A stretch of DNA of 64,000 bases from Hermatobates lingyangjiaoensis (lineage: Eukaryota; Arthropoda; Insecta; Hemiptera; Hermatobatidae): contig JAPFBL010000360.1 in assembly GCA_026182355.1 (NCBI GenBank), forward strand, positions 62,001-126,000. Direction: 5' to 3'. The notes under the pieces were generated by a model. It worked only from the letters and a program-made list of their open reading frames with translations, did not search any database and was not told the origin of the DNA. This document shows positions 13,368 to 23,700 of this stretch, piece after piece. A program made the translations under genes and the position numbers. Each line of letters starts with the position of its first letter. Positions within the stretch are counted from its first letter, which is position 1.

Positions 13368-16300
13368 AATATATAAATATATATATATGTACTTTGAAAA
13401 CAGATACAAGGACTAAGGTGTTGTATCGTTTGAAGGTAGACGAAACCTCGATAATAAAGAAAAATAGTTTACATTTATATATAGTAATTAAATGCAACAG
13501 TCCAGGGGACTTTTAATTAAAATTGTATTTTATATACGTATATATACGAGTTCAAAATTCAAGAAGAGTAACACACAGAGTAAGGAAACACACACTTACA
13601 GACTCAAATTTTGGGTAATCCGTCTTCAGGAGAAAGGAGAAAGGGAGACCAAGCACGTTGTAGACGCAACGGCAAGTAACCAAAAAAAAAATATATATAT
13701 AAACACTTTTTCTTCTTCTTGAAGTTTGGTCAGGGTTAATATACAGAATCACCTTTTCGCCAACTTTTCGTCTTTATTTTAAGACATCCTCAGGTCTATA
13801 AACTAACAAAAAAACAATGGGCATTTGTCATATCTACTTTACAATCATCATAACGAATTCAAAAAACTTACTCAAGGCTACCTTCTAATACCGAACCAAC
13901 AAAACCTTTTTTGTGCTCCAAGCAAAAGCTCCATTGCATTGCTCTAAACTCCAAGCAGAAGAAAAAGTGTTATTAGTAAATTGTGGTCAAGAAAACAATA
14001 GTTTATACATATACCTTCAAGGCTTGGCTCTTACAGTAAGATACATTACTGTCAAATATGTTGATCTATTAGTTTGAACTCTGATTTAGTTTTAGAGTGA
14101 CTGTAGAACAATCCATTTATTCAATTGATCATTTTCAGGGCGAATTAAATTTGGAATGCTAACAGTAAAGAAGGAAGATATTCCAAAAACTGGTAAAACT
14201 CCGTCCTACTTGGTGATATCGCCCGAAGGCACTGTAGTCTATGGCAAAAGGAAAAGGGAGCATTTCAACATTAAGTCGATGAACATTTTCTTAAAGACAG
14301 TTCAACCAGAAATGAATGATGTTTTTCTGTGTAGCTTGGTTTTAGTAAACATGTTTGCCGTTCTTCTTTGTTTGGTGGTAAGTTAACAAGTATTTTATTT
14401 TATTCAATAGAATCATAAATATTGAGATCTCACGTTTTCAAAGTATTTTCTTAGAAGTTTTTAGAAGTGTAAACAAAAGTTTTAACTGGGAAGTGAAATC
14501 AACTTGGAAGTAAAACTGGAGGTATTAGTAGAGTATAGGGCAATAAAAAGAATGCTTGGAGCCGTTTTGAAAGATGATATTAGAAAAAGGCACAAAAAAG
14601 GAACAGAAGGAATACTTTGTTCCATTCTGTTTGAACTAAACAGAAGAATGTCCTACGATCTGCCAGGATGCGAGGAAGTGTATTAACACTATAATGTTAG
14701 TGGGTCACTATTGTGCCTATTATTTGTGCCTACCGTGCATTGTGTGGTCAAACGACCTTAAAAGATAACTGGTAACCTCTCATGGTTTGTGTGGCACTGC
14801 TAAAGGAGCAGGAATCCAAATTAAAAATGGGTACAGAATGTACTAGGATTCTCGAAGCAAAATTATGAATTATCAGTAAGGAAGCTATGATAAAATGTTA
14901 AATTTCTTCTAAAATAAAATGTCCCTTACCTTTTATTTGTTAAAGGTGCGAGGGATAAATGGTATTACCATTGGTACCGAAATATTTCGATTAAAATTCT
15001 GATGTACTTGAAATTTTGCTTAGATGTAACCAAGAGTCTTAACTGAGAGTTAAAATAAATTTCGAAGTAACACCGGTAGTACTAGTAGAGTATACACCTA
15101 TAAAAAGTATGCTTAGAGCCGTTATGAAAGGTGATAATAGAAAAAGGTATAGAACAGGAGAATGTATTTTGTCATCCTTACAATATAAGAATGACAAAAT
15201 ATATATACCAGCATTTCAAGAAAAATAATAAAACTATTACTATTATTTTTTTCTCCGGGTGATTTCTGTTTGGGCAGCTGTAAACAATATTTTAAACAAA
15301 TTAAAAGTTCACTCATTTAACCTTGAGAATTTATTAAATTTCATTTTTACTTTCACGATTGTTGATTTTTCTTTTTAACTTAATATCGAAGTTTTTGAAT
15401 GTTTACATAACATCAAAAGTAGCTCAATTAAATATTTTTTTTAAATATGGTATTGTTTACGAACTACATTGAATCGTCTCGACTGGGCTACTGTCACTCA
15501 TTTGACAAAGTTATAGGGTTTTTACTGTAGATTTTTCTTTTACTATAATTAAGGTGAAATAAATAAGGTATAGTTTGATGATGTTTTGTTATAGAACACA
15601 ATACGATAGATAGACTCAATTCGAAAATCAAAAGGGCTATAGAAATATTGACACTAAACTGAAGTTTTATTTATTTTTTTTTTTTTTTTGTAACTACGAC
15701 ACGGTTCTGAAGTACTGACACTATCTGTTTGTTATTCAACTTGGAAATAACTTATTAAAGCATATTTATTTTTTAATCAACAAAAATTAATTAGGATAGC
15801 TGTCCGAAATTGGGAAATATTGAAATATCTTTTTAATATTTGTTAATGAATAAATGAATAGAATAATAAAGTTACAATATTTTCTCAGAAGGAAGCATTT
15901 TATCGCTGCTTTTCAAAGGTCATATGAGTTATTTTTTAATGGGCGAGATGTATGTAGTAGGACTGTGTGTGCTGGAGGCTGTGTGCGCTGTTGCAGTGCG
16001 AGCGAGGCCCCTGGTGGCGCGTCCTGATGGGCAGTCTGTTGAGGCTGGTGTGCTGTCACCTGGTGCTGTTCGCGCTGTGGCTGGGGCTGGTCGGTGCTTG
16101 TCGCTGGGACGCTGTCGCTCGATTGGGTGCTTTCGCCACTTCCATTGTTCGCCGTGTTGCCCTCTCAGCTCCTGGAGCTGCCTTTCGAGCTGACTGTATT
16201 GGCCTTGCAGAAAAGCCTCCAGTCTTCCTCATATCGTTCCTTCTGTTCTGCAGTGTGGTGTCGCGAGTTCTCCGATTGATTTACCGTCCTCCAGCACCAC

Positions 16301-16797
16301 AGTCTCATCCCGGCTGGTGGGATTGGCTGTTCAGACGAGACCATCCCTCCCAGCACGACGGCATGGAGACTCACATCATAGATCTCGACTCAGAACTAAT
16401 TCACGCCTTTATGCTTGAACAATTATCTGCTCCCAACTTCTGGTTACCTCCAGAAATCATTCCCACTGAATACATAAACCGTCTTCCGGTGTTCAAATAT
16501 TCTGAGGAGAAGAATATAAAGAAAGACTCTCCTGAAGCTGTAGAGCGAGCAATGGACTCTGAAGACGACCGTTTGGTCGAGGAGATGTGTCGGCCAGGGT
16601 CTATGTTGCGCGTCTCTGTTGAGTTCAAGAGCAGAGAGTGCTCCATCTGTCTAGAACGCTATCGACCCAGCAGTCTTCTCTGTCTGCTACCATGCGGTCA
16701 TTCCTTTCACCAGCACTGCGTCGTCGCCTGGTTAAGAAGACAGCACCACCAGTGCCCTCTCTGTCGCTGGCCTCCCTACAAGACCAAACGCCATTGA
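4222..16797 (+). CDS. RNF103: RNF103-type transmembrane RING-H2 E3 ubiquitin ligase (7 coding exons)
   Basis: Joined exons 4256-4490, 4565-4656, 7851-7996, 10573-10690, 12291-12477, 14139-14377 and 15997-16797 give 605 residues in one unbroken frame; phases agree at every junction. The human protein is about 685 residues. The family is an endoplasmic-reticulum membrane ubiquitin ligase linked to ER-associated degradation. Visible here are a hydrophobic N-terminal segment (about residues 7-27), a lumenal thioredoxin-like region, hydrophobic segments near 351-373 and 414-433, an acidic linker, and a C-terminal RING-H2 (about 554-595) with ligands C-x2-C, C-x-H-x2-H-x2-C and C-x2-C. Conserved family blocks include KYAG, PPFFLAALSVKF, SLVLVN and PTEYI. 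An acceptor at 4220-4221, 34 bases before the ATG, points to an upstream non-coding exon. The RING exon is clearly more GC-rich than the rest. Identity is by recognition, not search. Confidence 0.9.
4256..4490 (+). CDS. RNF103: RNF103 coding exon 1
   Basis: It encodes the start Met, the N-terminal membrane segment and the DPIFLSVTQLK-type region that aligns with the start of vertebrate RNF103. It ends after one base of a Gly codon at a GTAAAT donor. The ATG is the first in frame after the 5' UTR acceptor. Confidence 0.9.
4565..4656 (+). CDS. RNF103: RNF103 coding exon 2
   Basis: A short acidic exon between TACAG and a GTGAGT donor. It completes the split Gly and runs to LREL. The intron before it is only 74 bases. 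Confidence 0.85.
4657..7150. other. RNF103 intron 2, first part, no feature seen
   Basis: AT-rich intron sequence without a coding exon or an element I can name. Confidence 0.5.
7315..7341 (+). ncRNA. Hammerhead-ribozyme-like core
   Basis: CTGATGA, one unpaired T, then GAACAC pairing with GTGTTC across an AAA loop, then GAAA. The six-base helix II is perfect. After GAAA comes CGTGTT, a near-palindromic helix III followed by a GUU cleavage-type triplet. TTC before the core and GAA after it could start helix I. Confidence 0.6.
7463..7491 (-). ncRNA. Decayed hammerhead-like core
   Basis: The minus strand reads CTGATAA, A, then a stem with AACC pairing to GGTT, then GAAA. The core G of CUGANGA is A here, so cleavage is unlikely. 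Confidence 0.35.
7851..7996 (+). CDS. RNF103: RNF103 coding exon 3
   Basis: It begins VEDTRDSAWLVQV, matching the conserved VEDT...WLVQV block of the family. The acceptor is TTTGCCCAG and the donor GTAATA. It ends two bases into an Arg codon. Confidence 0.9.
8390..9420. repeat. Minisatellite array in RNF103 intron 3
   Basis: Tandem units each begin near TCTACCCATCCTGGG. Unit starts at 8394, 8483, 8568, 8693, 8831, 8975, 9100, 9244 and 9382 give lengths of 89, 85, 125, 138, 144, 125, 144 and 138. The first two are short and diverged. The later six fall into three length classes that differ by indels, such as the extra ACTCGT in the 144-base class. The array lies between coding exons 3 and 4 and has no coding role. 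Confidence 0.9.
9965..10175. repeat. Head-to-head Penelope terminus in RNF103 intron 3
   Basis: A minus-strand tail (about 9965-10013) with TTTGGAGACTTTAAATT and the plus-strand tail at 10068-10130 with GTGGAGACTTTGAATT are diverged inverted copies. A minus-strand hammerhead-like core at 10014-10040 lies between them. The right tail continues into the GAGTAAATACCACACAATTAC word also seen at 7408. Confidence 0.55.
10014..10040 (-). ncRNA. Hammerhead-ribozyme-like core
   Basis: The minus strand reads CTGATGA, T, GAACA, a short loop, TGTTT, GAAA. Helix II has five pairs, one of them G-U. It is close to the core at 7315 but has changed stem bases. Confidence 0.5.
10573..10690 (+). CDS. RNF103: RNF103 coding exon 4
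   Basis: The acceptor AATAG is followed by one base that completes the split Arg, then 39 codons with a PFLMLALSRGSK block that aligns with the STLIMSVPQ region of vertebrate RNF103. The donor is GTACTT. A hAT MITE begins 47 bases downstream. Confidence 0.8.
10738..11387. mobile_element. hAT-type MITE in RNF103 intron 4
   Basis: Terminal inverted repeats CAGTGGTCCCCAA (left) and TTGGGGACCACTG (right) bound a 650-bp element. A perfect 8-bp target duplication CTCTAGTG flanks it at 10730-10737 and 11388-11395. The right end contains the palindromic CGGACCGGCACCGGTCCG typical of Charlie-like hAT elements. There is no transposase ORF, so it is non-autonomous. It lies 47 bases beyond the exon 4 donor. 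Confidence 0.92.
11780..11950. repeat. Inverted Penelope termini with two ribozyme cores
   Basis: Arms of about 71 bases at 11780-11854 and 11879-11950 are near-perfect reverse complements around a 24-base loop. Each arm contains a hammerhead-like core: intact on the minus strand at 11823-11851, and on the plus strand at 11882-11910 with CTGACCA in place of CTGANGA. The right tail continues with CACGTGTTTATGTGAAATC, as in the copies at 32.2, 47.4 and 60.8 kb. It lies in RNF103 intron 4, so the pre-mRNA could form a long hairpin here. Confidence 0.85.
11823..11851 (-). ncRNA. Hammerhead-ribozyme-like core
   Basis: The minus strand reads CTGACGA, A, GACCG, a seven-base loop, CGGTT, GAAA. GATC follows as a palindromic helix III, then CUU as the cleavage-type triplet, then AGTC, which pairs with GACT just before the core as helix I. 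All three helices can therefore be drawn. Confidence 0.65.
12291..12477 (+). CDS. RNF103: RNF103 coding exon 5
   Basis: The acceptor is TGATTTTCAG and the donor GTAAAG. It encodes a WVKEGVGAQ segment and the strongly conserved PPFFLAALSVKFSG block. It ends after the first base of the Gly codon. Confidence 0.9.
13294..13363. repeat. (CT)n microsatellite
   Basis: An uninterrupted CT run of about 70 bases in RNF103 intron 5, preceded by an imperfect CT stretch from 13271. The Arg-Glu repeat ORF on its minus strand is an artefact. Confidence 0.98.
13500..13690 (-). mobile_element. Penelope-like 3' terminus in RNF103 intron 5
   Basis: Read on the minus strand it resembles the plus-strand termini at 47480-47630 and 52230-52400: GTGCTTGGT, a CTCCTGAAGACGG core, then GAGTCTGTAAGTGTGT, ending at a short TATA repeat. 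The core at 13609-13629 keeps CTGAAGA but has CAAA for GAAA, so it is decayed. Confidence 0.6.
13766..13793 (-). ncRNA. Hammerhead-ribozyme-like core
   Basis: The minus strand reads CTGAGGA, T, GTCTT, a six-base loop, AAGAC, GAAA, with a perfect five-base helix II. The downstream AAGTTGGCGAA resembles the better-kept copy at 60504, but the upstream helix I strand has decayed. Confidence 0.55.
14139..14377 (+). CDS. RNF103: RNF103 coding exon 6
   Basis: The acceptor is ATTTTCAG and the donor GTAAGT. It encodes a PSYLVISPEG block and a VQPEMNDVFLCSLVLVNM block, both highly similar to vertebrate RNF103, and enters a hydrophobic segment. It ends in phase 0. Confidence 0.9.
14480..15160. repeat. 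Diverged direct repeat in RNF103 intron 6
   Basis: Segments at about 14480-14620 and 15030-15160 align over about 130 bases, sharing blocks such as AGTAGAGTATA, AAAAAG.ATGCTT and GAGCCGTT.TGAAAG. The short ORF in the first copy has no recognisable motif, and the second copy does not keep the frame. Confidence 0.6.
15997..16797 (+). CDS. RNF103: RNF103 last coding exon with RING-H2
   Basis: The exon carries two hydrophobic segments, the PTEYINRLPVFKY block, the acidic linker, the RING-H2 and the stop at 16795-16797. The start is set by aligning residues after LVNMFAVLLCLV with the family: the acceptor CTGTTGCAG before TGC gives a gap-free fit. It lacks a good pyrimidine tract. Another in-frame acceptor at 15960 would add 12 residues. 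A stronger-looking acceptor, TTTCTCAG (exon start 15889), meets an in-frame TGA after 12 codons. Confidence 0.82.
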   Translation, partial: CERGPWWRVLMGSLLRLVCCHLVLFALWLGLVGACRWDAVARLGAFATSIVRRVALSAPGAAFRADCIGLAEKPPVFLISFLLFCSVVSRVLRLIYRPPAPQSHPGWWDWLFRRDHPSQHDGMETHIIDLDSELIHAFMLEQLSAPNFWLPPEIIPTEYINRLPVFKYSEEKNIKKDSPEAVERAMDSEDDRLVEEMCRPGSMLRVSVEFKSRECSICLERYRPSSLLCLLPCGHSFHQHCVVAWLRRQHHQCPLCRWPPYKTKRH

Positions 16798-18390
16798 CGC
16801 ACAACCTATCCACAAACCTCTTCGTACTTACAGGTTCCTAAGTAAACGATACCAACTTTCTTTTCCATACTTATACATCCATTATCAGTAGCTTCATTTT
16901 TTTCTCAATGATTTATTATCTAACAAATAATTGTGTTAAGTATCAGTCTGTATTTGTTTCACCAAGCAACATGTATATATAAATGATTGTGAAAAGGCTG
17001 TGCAATGTAGTTGTTCTTCATGGTTCTCGTTGTTGGTTGAATACAATTCATTAGTTAAGGTAGTTAAAGCGATGTAGTAAAAAAGCGGAAGAGTTGTGAA
17101 TACAAGACGCAGGTATTTCTTTGTTAGGCTCTTTATATTCCTTAGATATCCTCTTACTTTATATACGTAGATGGGTAGGATAAATAAAATAATTATCATG
17201 TTTATAAATTGGTCTTTCTGGTTACATAAATCACGGTAAGATTATTACAACGTCTATAGGCCTAAGATAATTACTGTTTTTCTACAACTCCATTAGTGCC
17301 AAATATTAAATAAATTAACGCTTATTCTTTAATTTAATATATTTTTAACGTCTTCATTGGCACTATAATTCATTTGATTGTTTTTGTTTAGTTTGCTCTC
17401 GAATAATCTTTTTTTAATCGTAAACTTATTCTATCATGCCTAGTGTCGTTTTGCGCTTAATTTGAAATTAACTGTCCAAGACATTTGTTTGTAATTTATA
17501 AAAGCAGAAATATAAAATAACTTGATGATTTTGATTATTCCTGTGTTACTACATGATTAACTTCAGTTTTTGTGTTAAATATGATAGTTCAAAATAGAAA
17601 TGTTTGTTAAAAATCATGAATTTATATTAAAATATACAATTATAATTTATAGTCATCGTATTCTCATTAGCATTATGTCTTTGGAACAACTAGAAAATGC
17701 ATTATTAAATGGGCAAATGCAAATTTGTTTTATTTGAAAGTGCTGTTTTTTACAGAATTTATACTGTTACAGAATACTTCATTTCAGCGAGAAATTACTT
17801 TTGTAATTAAATACTTGCTTTTCAAATGTTATTCATTCAAATACATTTGAAAATAATAATTTAGTTTTGACTAAAAAAATATTATTCTTACATGATTTCT
17901 GTCCAATGTTTATATCAACCAGTATACTAAAAGTAACCTTATTAAAATGGTCTTGGAGTCAGTTTGTAATGAATAGAGTAGTGTGCGAGGTTATATCGCC
18001 TTTTACAGAAGTTAAAATCAAAACATTTTTAGTAAGAAGATATCCACAAAAAATACGTCTAAAAATGTGTTTTCTATGGTGAAATGTTTATACCAAGAGT
18101 CCAAAAAAATGTATCTGATGCTAAATAATTATAAATAGTTAACTAAAAAGTCATAAAATGTATCGAATACTATGTTATTCTCAATTGGGTTCTATTTGGT
18201 TTGCTATTCAGAAAATGAACATATTTCTCGTTGTTTTTCTTTTTTGAAGTTTTACGTAATATTATTATTGTTGAAAGTATACAAGTTCTTGGTAACAATT
18301 AAAGATGAATGAAACATATTACTTAATGAAATATATGACACAAATCATAAATATTCATTCCTTTTTTACGAGTGGTCATAGGTTTTGTCT
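16798..18390. other. RNF103 3' region and AT-rich sequence
   Basis: A possible AATAAA poly-A signal lies at 17183-17188. No further exon is supported. From about 17200 the sequence is plain AT-rich DNA. Confidence 0.4.
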
Positions 18391-18394
18391 ATCT

Positions 18395-18448
18395 TCCAGA
18401 GTGAAACTGGAAGTTTCCAGAAGAAACTTTTTACTGTTTCACTCTGGA
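18395..18448. repeat. Short perfect inverted repeat
   Basis: TCCAGAGTGAAAC (18395-18407) and GTTTCACTCTGGA (18436-18448) are exact complements across a 28-base loop. The flanks (ATCTTCCAGAG, TGGAAAGTGGAGAAG) add little pairing. It could be a hairpin or a MITE end. No function is implied. Confidence 0.7.
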
Positions 18449-18449
18449 A

Positions 18450-20077
18450 AGTGGAGAAGATTGAAATCGGTCAAATAAGTGAGAAAATTTAAGAGATGCG
18501 TAATTCTTCTTTGATCGTTATAAACTTGTTTTAAAAATATTTTTTTCCTCTCTTTATTCTCTGGATATTTTGATTTTTGTTTTTTAAACATATTTCATTC
18601 TAAATTTAATAATTCCCTTCCTTTTAACTTGTTTCCTTAAAACTAAATTGGACTTTCCTTCATACTTGGCTTTCCCTTTCCATTATTTAGGCTGAGTAAT
18701 TTTTTCTCCGGTTGACAAACAAGAATCAAAATCTTATTTCGATTTTATCACTTTTTGTGAATTATTTCTTATTAGATACATTATTAATAGTTATTCTTTA
18801 TAAGGCCAATATTTAATGCTTCTTTTGTCACATACGACTAATCAGAAGTTTCCTCGTAACTAAACAAAGAAACAATTTTTTCAATAAAATGCTTATAGAG
18901 CTTGAAGGTTTCTTTAATTTATACTATTTACTTTTGAATGAAATATTTAATTTACAAATATTTTATTTATTTAGCTCTACCTGGCTTTTTACGCGTTCTG
19001 TAATAGTAAATACGAAGCTGGTAACCGAATGCTTTCAGTAACGTTCCTGGAGACAATTTACATAACCTTTGGTCAAATATAAATAAACAGGTACCAATTT
19101 TGTTTTAATGAATGAATTATATTATTTATTCTTTAATATTAAATTTCAAAATGTTTTCTCTCATAAAAAAATCTTTCTTCAACAAAGGAATTCTGTAATT
19201 CTTTTATTTTTAGACTTGAATCACTTGGTTTAAAGTTTAATTAATGTATTCAAGGTAAAAATATTATTCTACAATTGTTTCCTTTGAAGTAACACCTTAT
19301 TTAAAATCAATATATTTAGCTCAGCATAACTTCCGTTTATACTTTTTTCTCTAAGAAATAGTCTTTTCTCAGGAATTTTGTGTCACTCTTGTTTTTTTTA
19401 TTAAAATACCTATTTGTTTTATTAAAAAAGCCTATTATTTTTTTTAAAATATTAATTTTTTTATTTGTTTCTTAGCAAAAAACATTATTTAGTGAAAAAA
19501 GAAGAAAGTAGATTTCATTGTACTTTGGTTTCATTTTATTTCAAAACAGAAAAAAATACATTTTTTAAAAAAAGTGTAGCATATATTATATGAAGAATAT
19601 TTGTGATTAATGTTTTCAACAAAAGTAGGTTTCTAAAACTGGTTGGATCATTTTTCTGGCATATTCATCTTGTAATATCGGAATTTTCAAAATACCATAA
19701 ATAATTTCTTTCTCAGTTGTTTTTTTTTTCTATTTTTACGATGACTAATAACTGAATAAGCAAGTAAGGGGTTAATTTTAGTAGCTTTAATGCGGGCTTT
19801 TCAAAGATTTAATACTGGCTGTACATTAAACAAAACAGTAGCTGTTTATTTTATGCTGTAAATTATAACTGTAAAGAGATGGAGAATAGTGTAAATTAAG
19901 TATTAATGGCAAAATACATATCATGTTGTCTTATACAATACGTCCCTAATATGTAACCAAATTCAGGGACACAGCTGTAAGGTTTGATTTATTAAATTGT
20001 ACGTGTAGTTGAAGACAAACACAGAAACTCCAGCGATATAATGAATTTTGACCCTTTGTGAACTGGTTCACCATGAT
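18450..20077. other. AT-rich intergenic sequence
   Basis: No gene or repeat identified. A stretch after an acceptor-like TTTATTTAG at about 18974 has no convincing coding frame. Confidence 0.5.
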
Positions 20078-20697
20078 TAGGGTTAATCGGTTTTTAAAAA
20101 CCGTTTTTTTGGAGAAAATTATGAAATTCAGAAACTGTTTTTTTAGTAAAAAATATCGGTTTTCAATGTATGAATAAATAACACTTAAAAAAAAATTGAA
20201 AATGACAAATGTAGCCAAATGTACTAGATTGATGAAAACATTGTTGCAAGCGTTTGGTTCTTGGAATCATATCGGTCCAATTTAATAATATGGTTATTAT
20301 AAAAATATGAAAATATATTATTTTTATTTATTCGAGCCCTTTGCTGAATAACTCGTTTCACTATTATAAAAATATTTACATCCTTATAAGTAAAAATTAT
20401 GCATAAACGTTCGAATAATTGTTTTTAAAGTTATTTAATCCTGGTCAACTATTATTTCTTTGTTCTACTAAATTGCATAAAAAAATTGTACTATCAATAA
20501 AATTGAACAGTAAATAATTTCAGTCAAAAACTGCTTTTAATCACTTTAAATTTTCTGTTAAAATTTTTGCTCGAATTACAGAATATTCGAGCAAAAAAAA
20601 ATTTTTATAAATATTCGAAACCGGTTAAAACCGGTTTTCTGGAAAAATTACTATTCGAAAACCGTTTTCTAAAATGTCTGTTTTCGTATAAACCCTA
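20078..20697. mobile_element. hAT-type MITE with 8-bp target duplication
   Basis: The element starts TAGGGTTAAT and ends AAACCCTA, with a perfect flanking duplication ACCATGAT (20070-20077 and 20698-20705). Both ends are rich in AAAACCGGTTTT-type palindromic words, as in hAT MITEs. There is no transposase. Confidence 0.9.
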
Positions 20698-20705
20698 ACC
20701 ATGAT

Positions 20706-23700
20706 TATAGGTCTTTTGATAAAGCTGTTGTTATTGTGGTGTTTCTGTGTTTGTTCTTTTACTTAAAGTAGGTAGTTTATAGTAAAGTAGTTGGAAGTGT
20801 GTATTGCTTGTTCAAATCGAACAGATTGACTGACACAGCCTATTGGAGTTTTAGATGTTCAGCTATATAAATAAATTGCGAACAAGCATAATATAGAAAT
20901 TATCTGTTTATGCGAGAACTGATAACATTGTGGTCTTATTATCATGTTGATTTTTTACTAATAATAAAATTGTTAGAGGTGCATTAATAACTGAAGGGAT
21001 GTCCAGGAAAAAAGCCTATGTTGTTTTTATTCGGGAGCAATTTAAATTAGATGCATGGATCACAGTATTAAAACCAAGTGGAAATAATGCAGTCCTAGTT
21101 TTAACCGAAAAGTCAGTTAATGGGAAACGTGAGTACTATAAGCAAGGCACCTATTTGGCCAAAACTCTCTTACAAGTAGAACTAATTTTTAAAAAACATA
21201 ACTTAGACCCTTTTCCGCCCATCTATTTCATTATGTTTTCATTTTAATTTTATTGCTTTAGTTATAGTTAATGCCTGTAATAATTCTATTAATCTATCAA
21301 ATCAATTGTAAAAAATGCAACAATTATTTGGTACATGGTTGGCATCGATAAAATTATACTTGGAAATCGAATAATTATACTTTGTTGAAAAACTATAGGC
21401 CTTATTACTCTTCAGCCATACTAATGTGTTAGTATACTTTTTAATTGCTGCTGCTCAGAGTGAGCCAATATGCCTGGAATTATAAATATTACATGTAGAT
21501 GATATGACAACTTTCTTATTCAGTTGGTCTATAAATTCGTTATTGTTATTACATATATTGGAAAGTTCTTTCGAATTAATATATGTTGGAAGGCGCCACA
21601 TCGCACTCAGTGCTTTTGAGCTTACATCACATTATTCCGTCAATAATATATATTCAAAAACTTTATAAATTCCATTTGTTGAAATTTCAATTTCATTATT
21701 GAGTGCGTTACAGTTTTTTTTTTGTTCGTATTTATTGCTTTTAGTTTAATGATTATAAAAAACATTTTCAATATAACATTCTGTTAACATGTTATCAGTA
21801 ATCTGTGTTAACTTAATGATTTCGTTATCTAAAAGCTGTTGTCGAATCACGTTTGAGAAACCCTAATCTACGTTGTATCAATATTTCCAATGTTTGTTCG
21901 CTTTTATTCGGGGGGAATGAAAAGGTTTAAATATTGTCTGTATAAAAGATTATTTAAAAAAAAGAGTTGAAACATACATGAACAAACGACTGAATAAAAA
22001 AGTCATAAAATATATACAAAATTATGGCCACGGGTAAAAATTGACTTCAAATTTTAGATTTAGTAAAAAAATTTATGTCCGTTGCAGCTGAGAGTACAAG
22101 CAACTGTTAAAAAATTATGCACTAAGTTGGTAATTTCATCACCAAATTATTTTATAATTCTATTGTAGTGATGGTAACCTCAGGAGTGTTATCTCATTCG
22201 TTTTTTCAAAGAATATATTTACAATGGGTGGGGGAAATCAGAGTTTTCACTTGTATCGCCTATAACAGTTAGTTGACAAAGATGAGAGGGGTAGTTAAAA
22301 TATACGATGAAAAGGTGCTGAAAACAACTGAATACTCTACTGAACCATTGATGCAAATTAAAGTTGTAATGGATCCGAAGATATGTAGGCATCAATGGCT
22401 GATAACCTGTCAAAACAATGGACCTGTCTTCCTCAACCGATGTGCTTACCATCACTCAAAGAAACAAAAGATCGCATCAGCTTAATTAACCAATGGAACA
22501 ATCAGTGGCAGGTTGCTGGTAAGAGCTGGGAAAGCCTAACATGCCAAGGACTCATCGATCTAAACCTGCCAAGAGCCACTTTTCGTGTGAAGACTGGCCA
22601 CGCTTACCTCGCGAAACGTCAGTGTTCTACCAACATCAGAGTGTTGGTAGAACTCTCTGCCAACACGAGTCAGTGGATGCTCAATTCTTGAAGTCCTACC
22701 CAGTTTTGATCCCCCCCCTCCCCCTCCCTCAACATGACAACCAACTATAAGCAGAATCTCATCTTTACTGGTCAGCTAGTCTCTTTTTGGTCCAACAGCC
22801 AAGAGTAGGCGTTGGATAACAAGCAAGCGGTTAAAAATCCATTCAATATGTGTGCCTTATTCGCGAATTCACTTCTTTGAAAGTTGACCTGGCGTCGGAT
22901 TGGTTGTACCTCTGGACATCCCGTCGAACGAATCCGCCACTTTGATGTTTTCATGCTTAAATTATACTTAAATCGACTTATCTTTTATTTAAACAGTCAT
23001 TGAACAAGTGAATTTATTTTGATAACAAATTACTTATCGAAATTGAAAGTTAGGTAATATTTAATTTTTCGAATATACTTAGAGCTGGAAAGACTATTCA
23101 AGAACAATTTAATAATGTTTTATCATATGGTACTATATTTAATGTGTTTTGTTTTCAATTTTTTATATCCAATTTTTTAAACTTTTTTAATTTTTATGAA
23201 AATTCCCTTTTTATTGTAATCTTTTTCTCACTGTTTTTTAAAGAAAAATAATTGTACAAAAAGTATACTTCTCTTGTATGTTATTGCATGAACTGCATGC
23301 ACTGGAGGTTTTTGATGAAGTATGTTTGTTTGAGTTTTACAGAGTAGAAACAAATTACTCTAAAAGTTTTAGTAATATATATTGTATCGTATTTGTTGCT
23401 CACTACTGCAATCTACTGTTCATCGATCCTCTTTTAAATCATAGAATAAACAATTCTATATCAATACATGCAATAGTGAGATTACATTGAATAGAATTTT
23501 GGTCTCCTCCACAGTTTCAGTGTATACAATGACTGTACTTTGCGTTAAACCAATTGTTCTCTTTGTAGAGTTATTAAAAATGAAAACTTTTAATTGCGAA
23601 TTCCAATTAAAAGAGTGTTCCACCTTGTAAATGTCTTTATTCTAACTTAGGCTACCTTCAGTAGACTTAATATAAAATGTCGCCCGTCATGTAGAGTTAT

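Noticed and set aside
13261..13497. Arg-Glu repeat ORF
   Set aside because: It is the translation of the CT microsatellite on the minus strand.
15924..16193. 89-codon ORF overlapping the RING exon
   Set aside because: Another frame of the conserved RNF103 exon.
20999..21247. 82-codon ORF (MSRKKAYVVFIREQF...)
   Set aside because: Coding-like composition but no splice context, no known motif and no neighbours; a chance ORF cannot be excluded.
22273..22750. Overlapping ORFs in a GC-richer patch, with a faint LINE-like RTGH-type segment
   Set aside because: The resemblance is too weak, there are no catalytic motifs, and the frames overlap.
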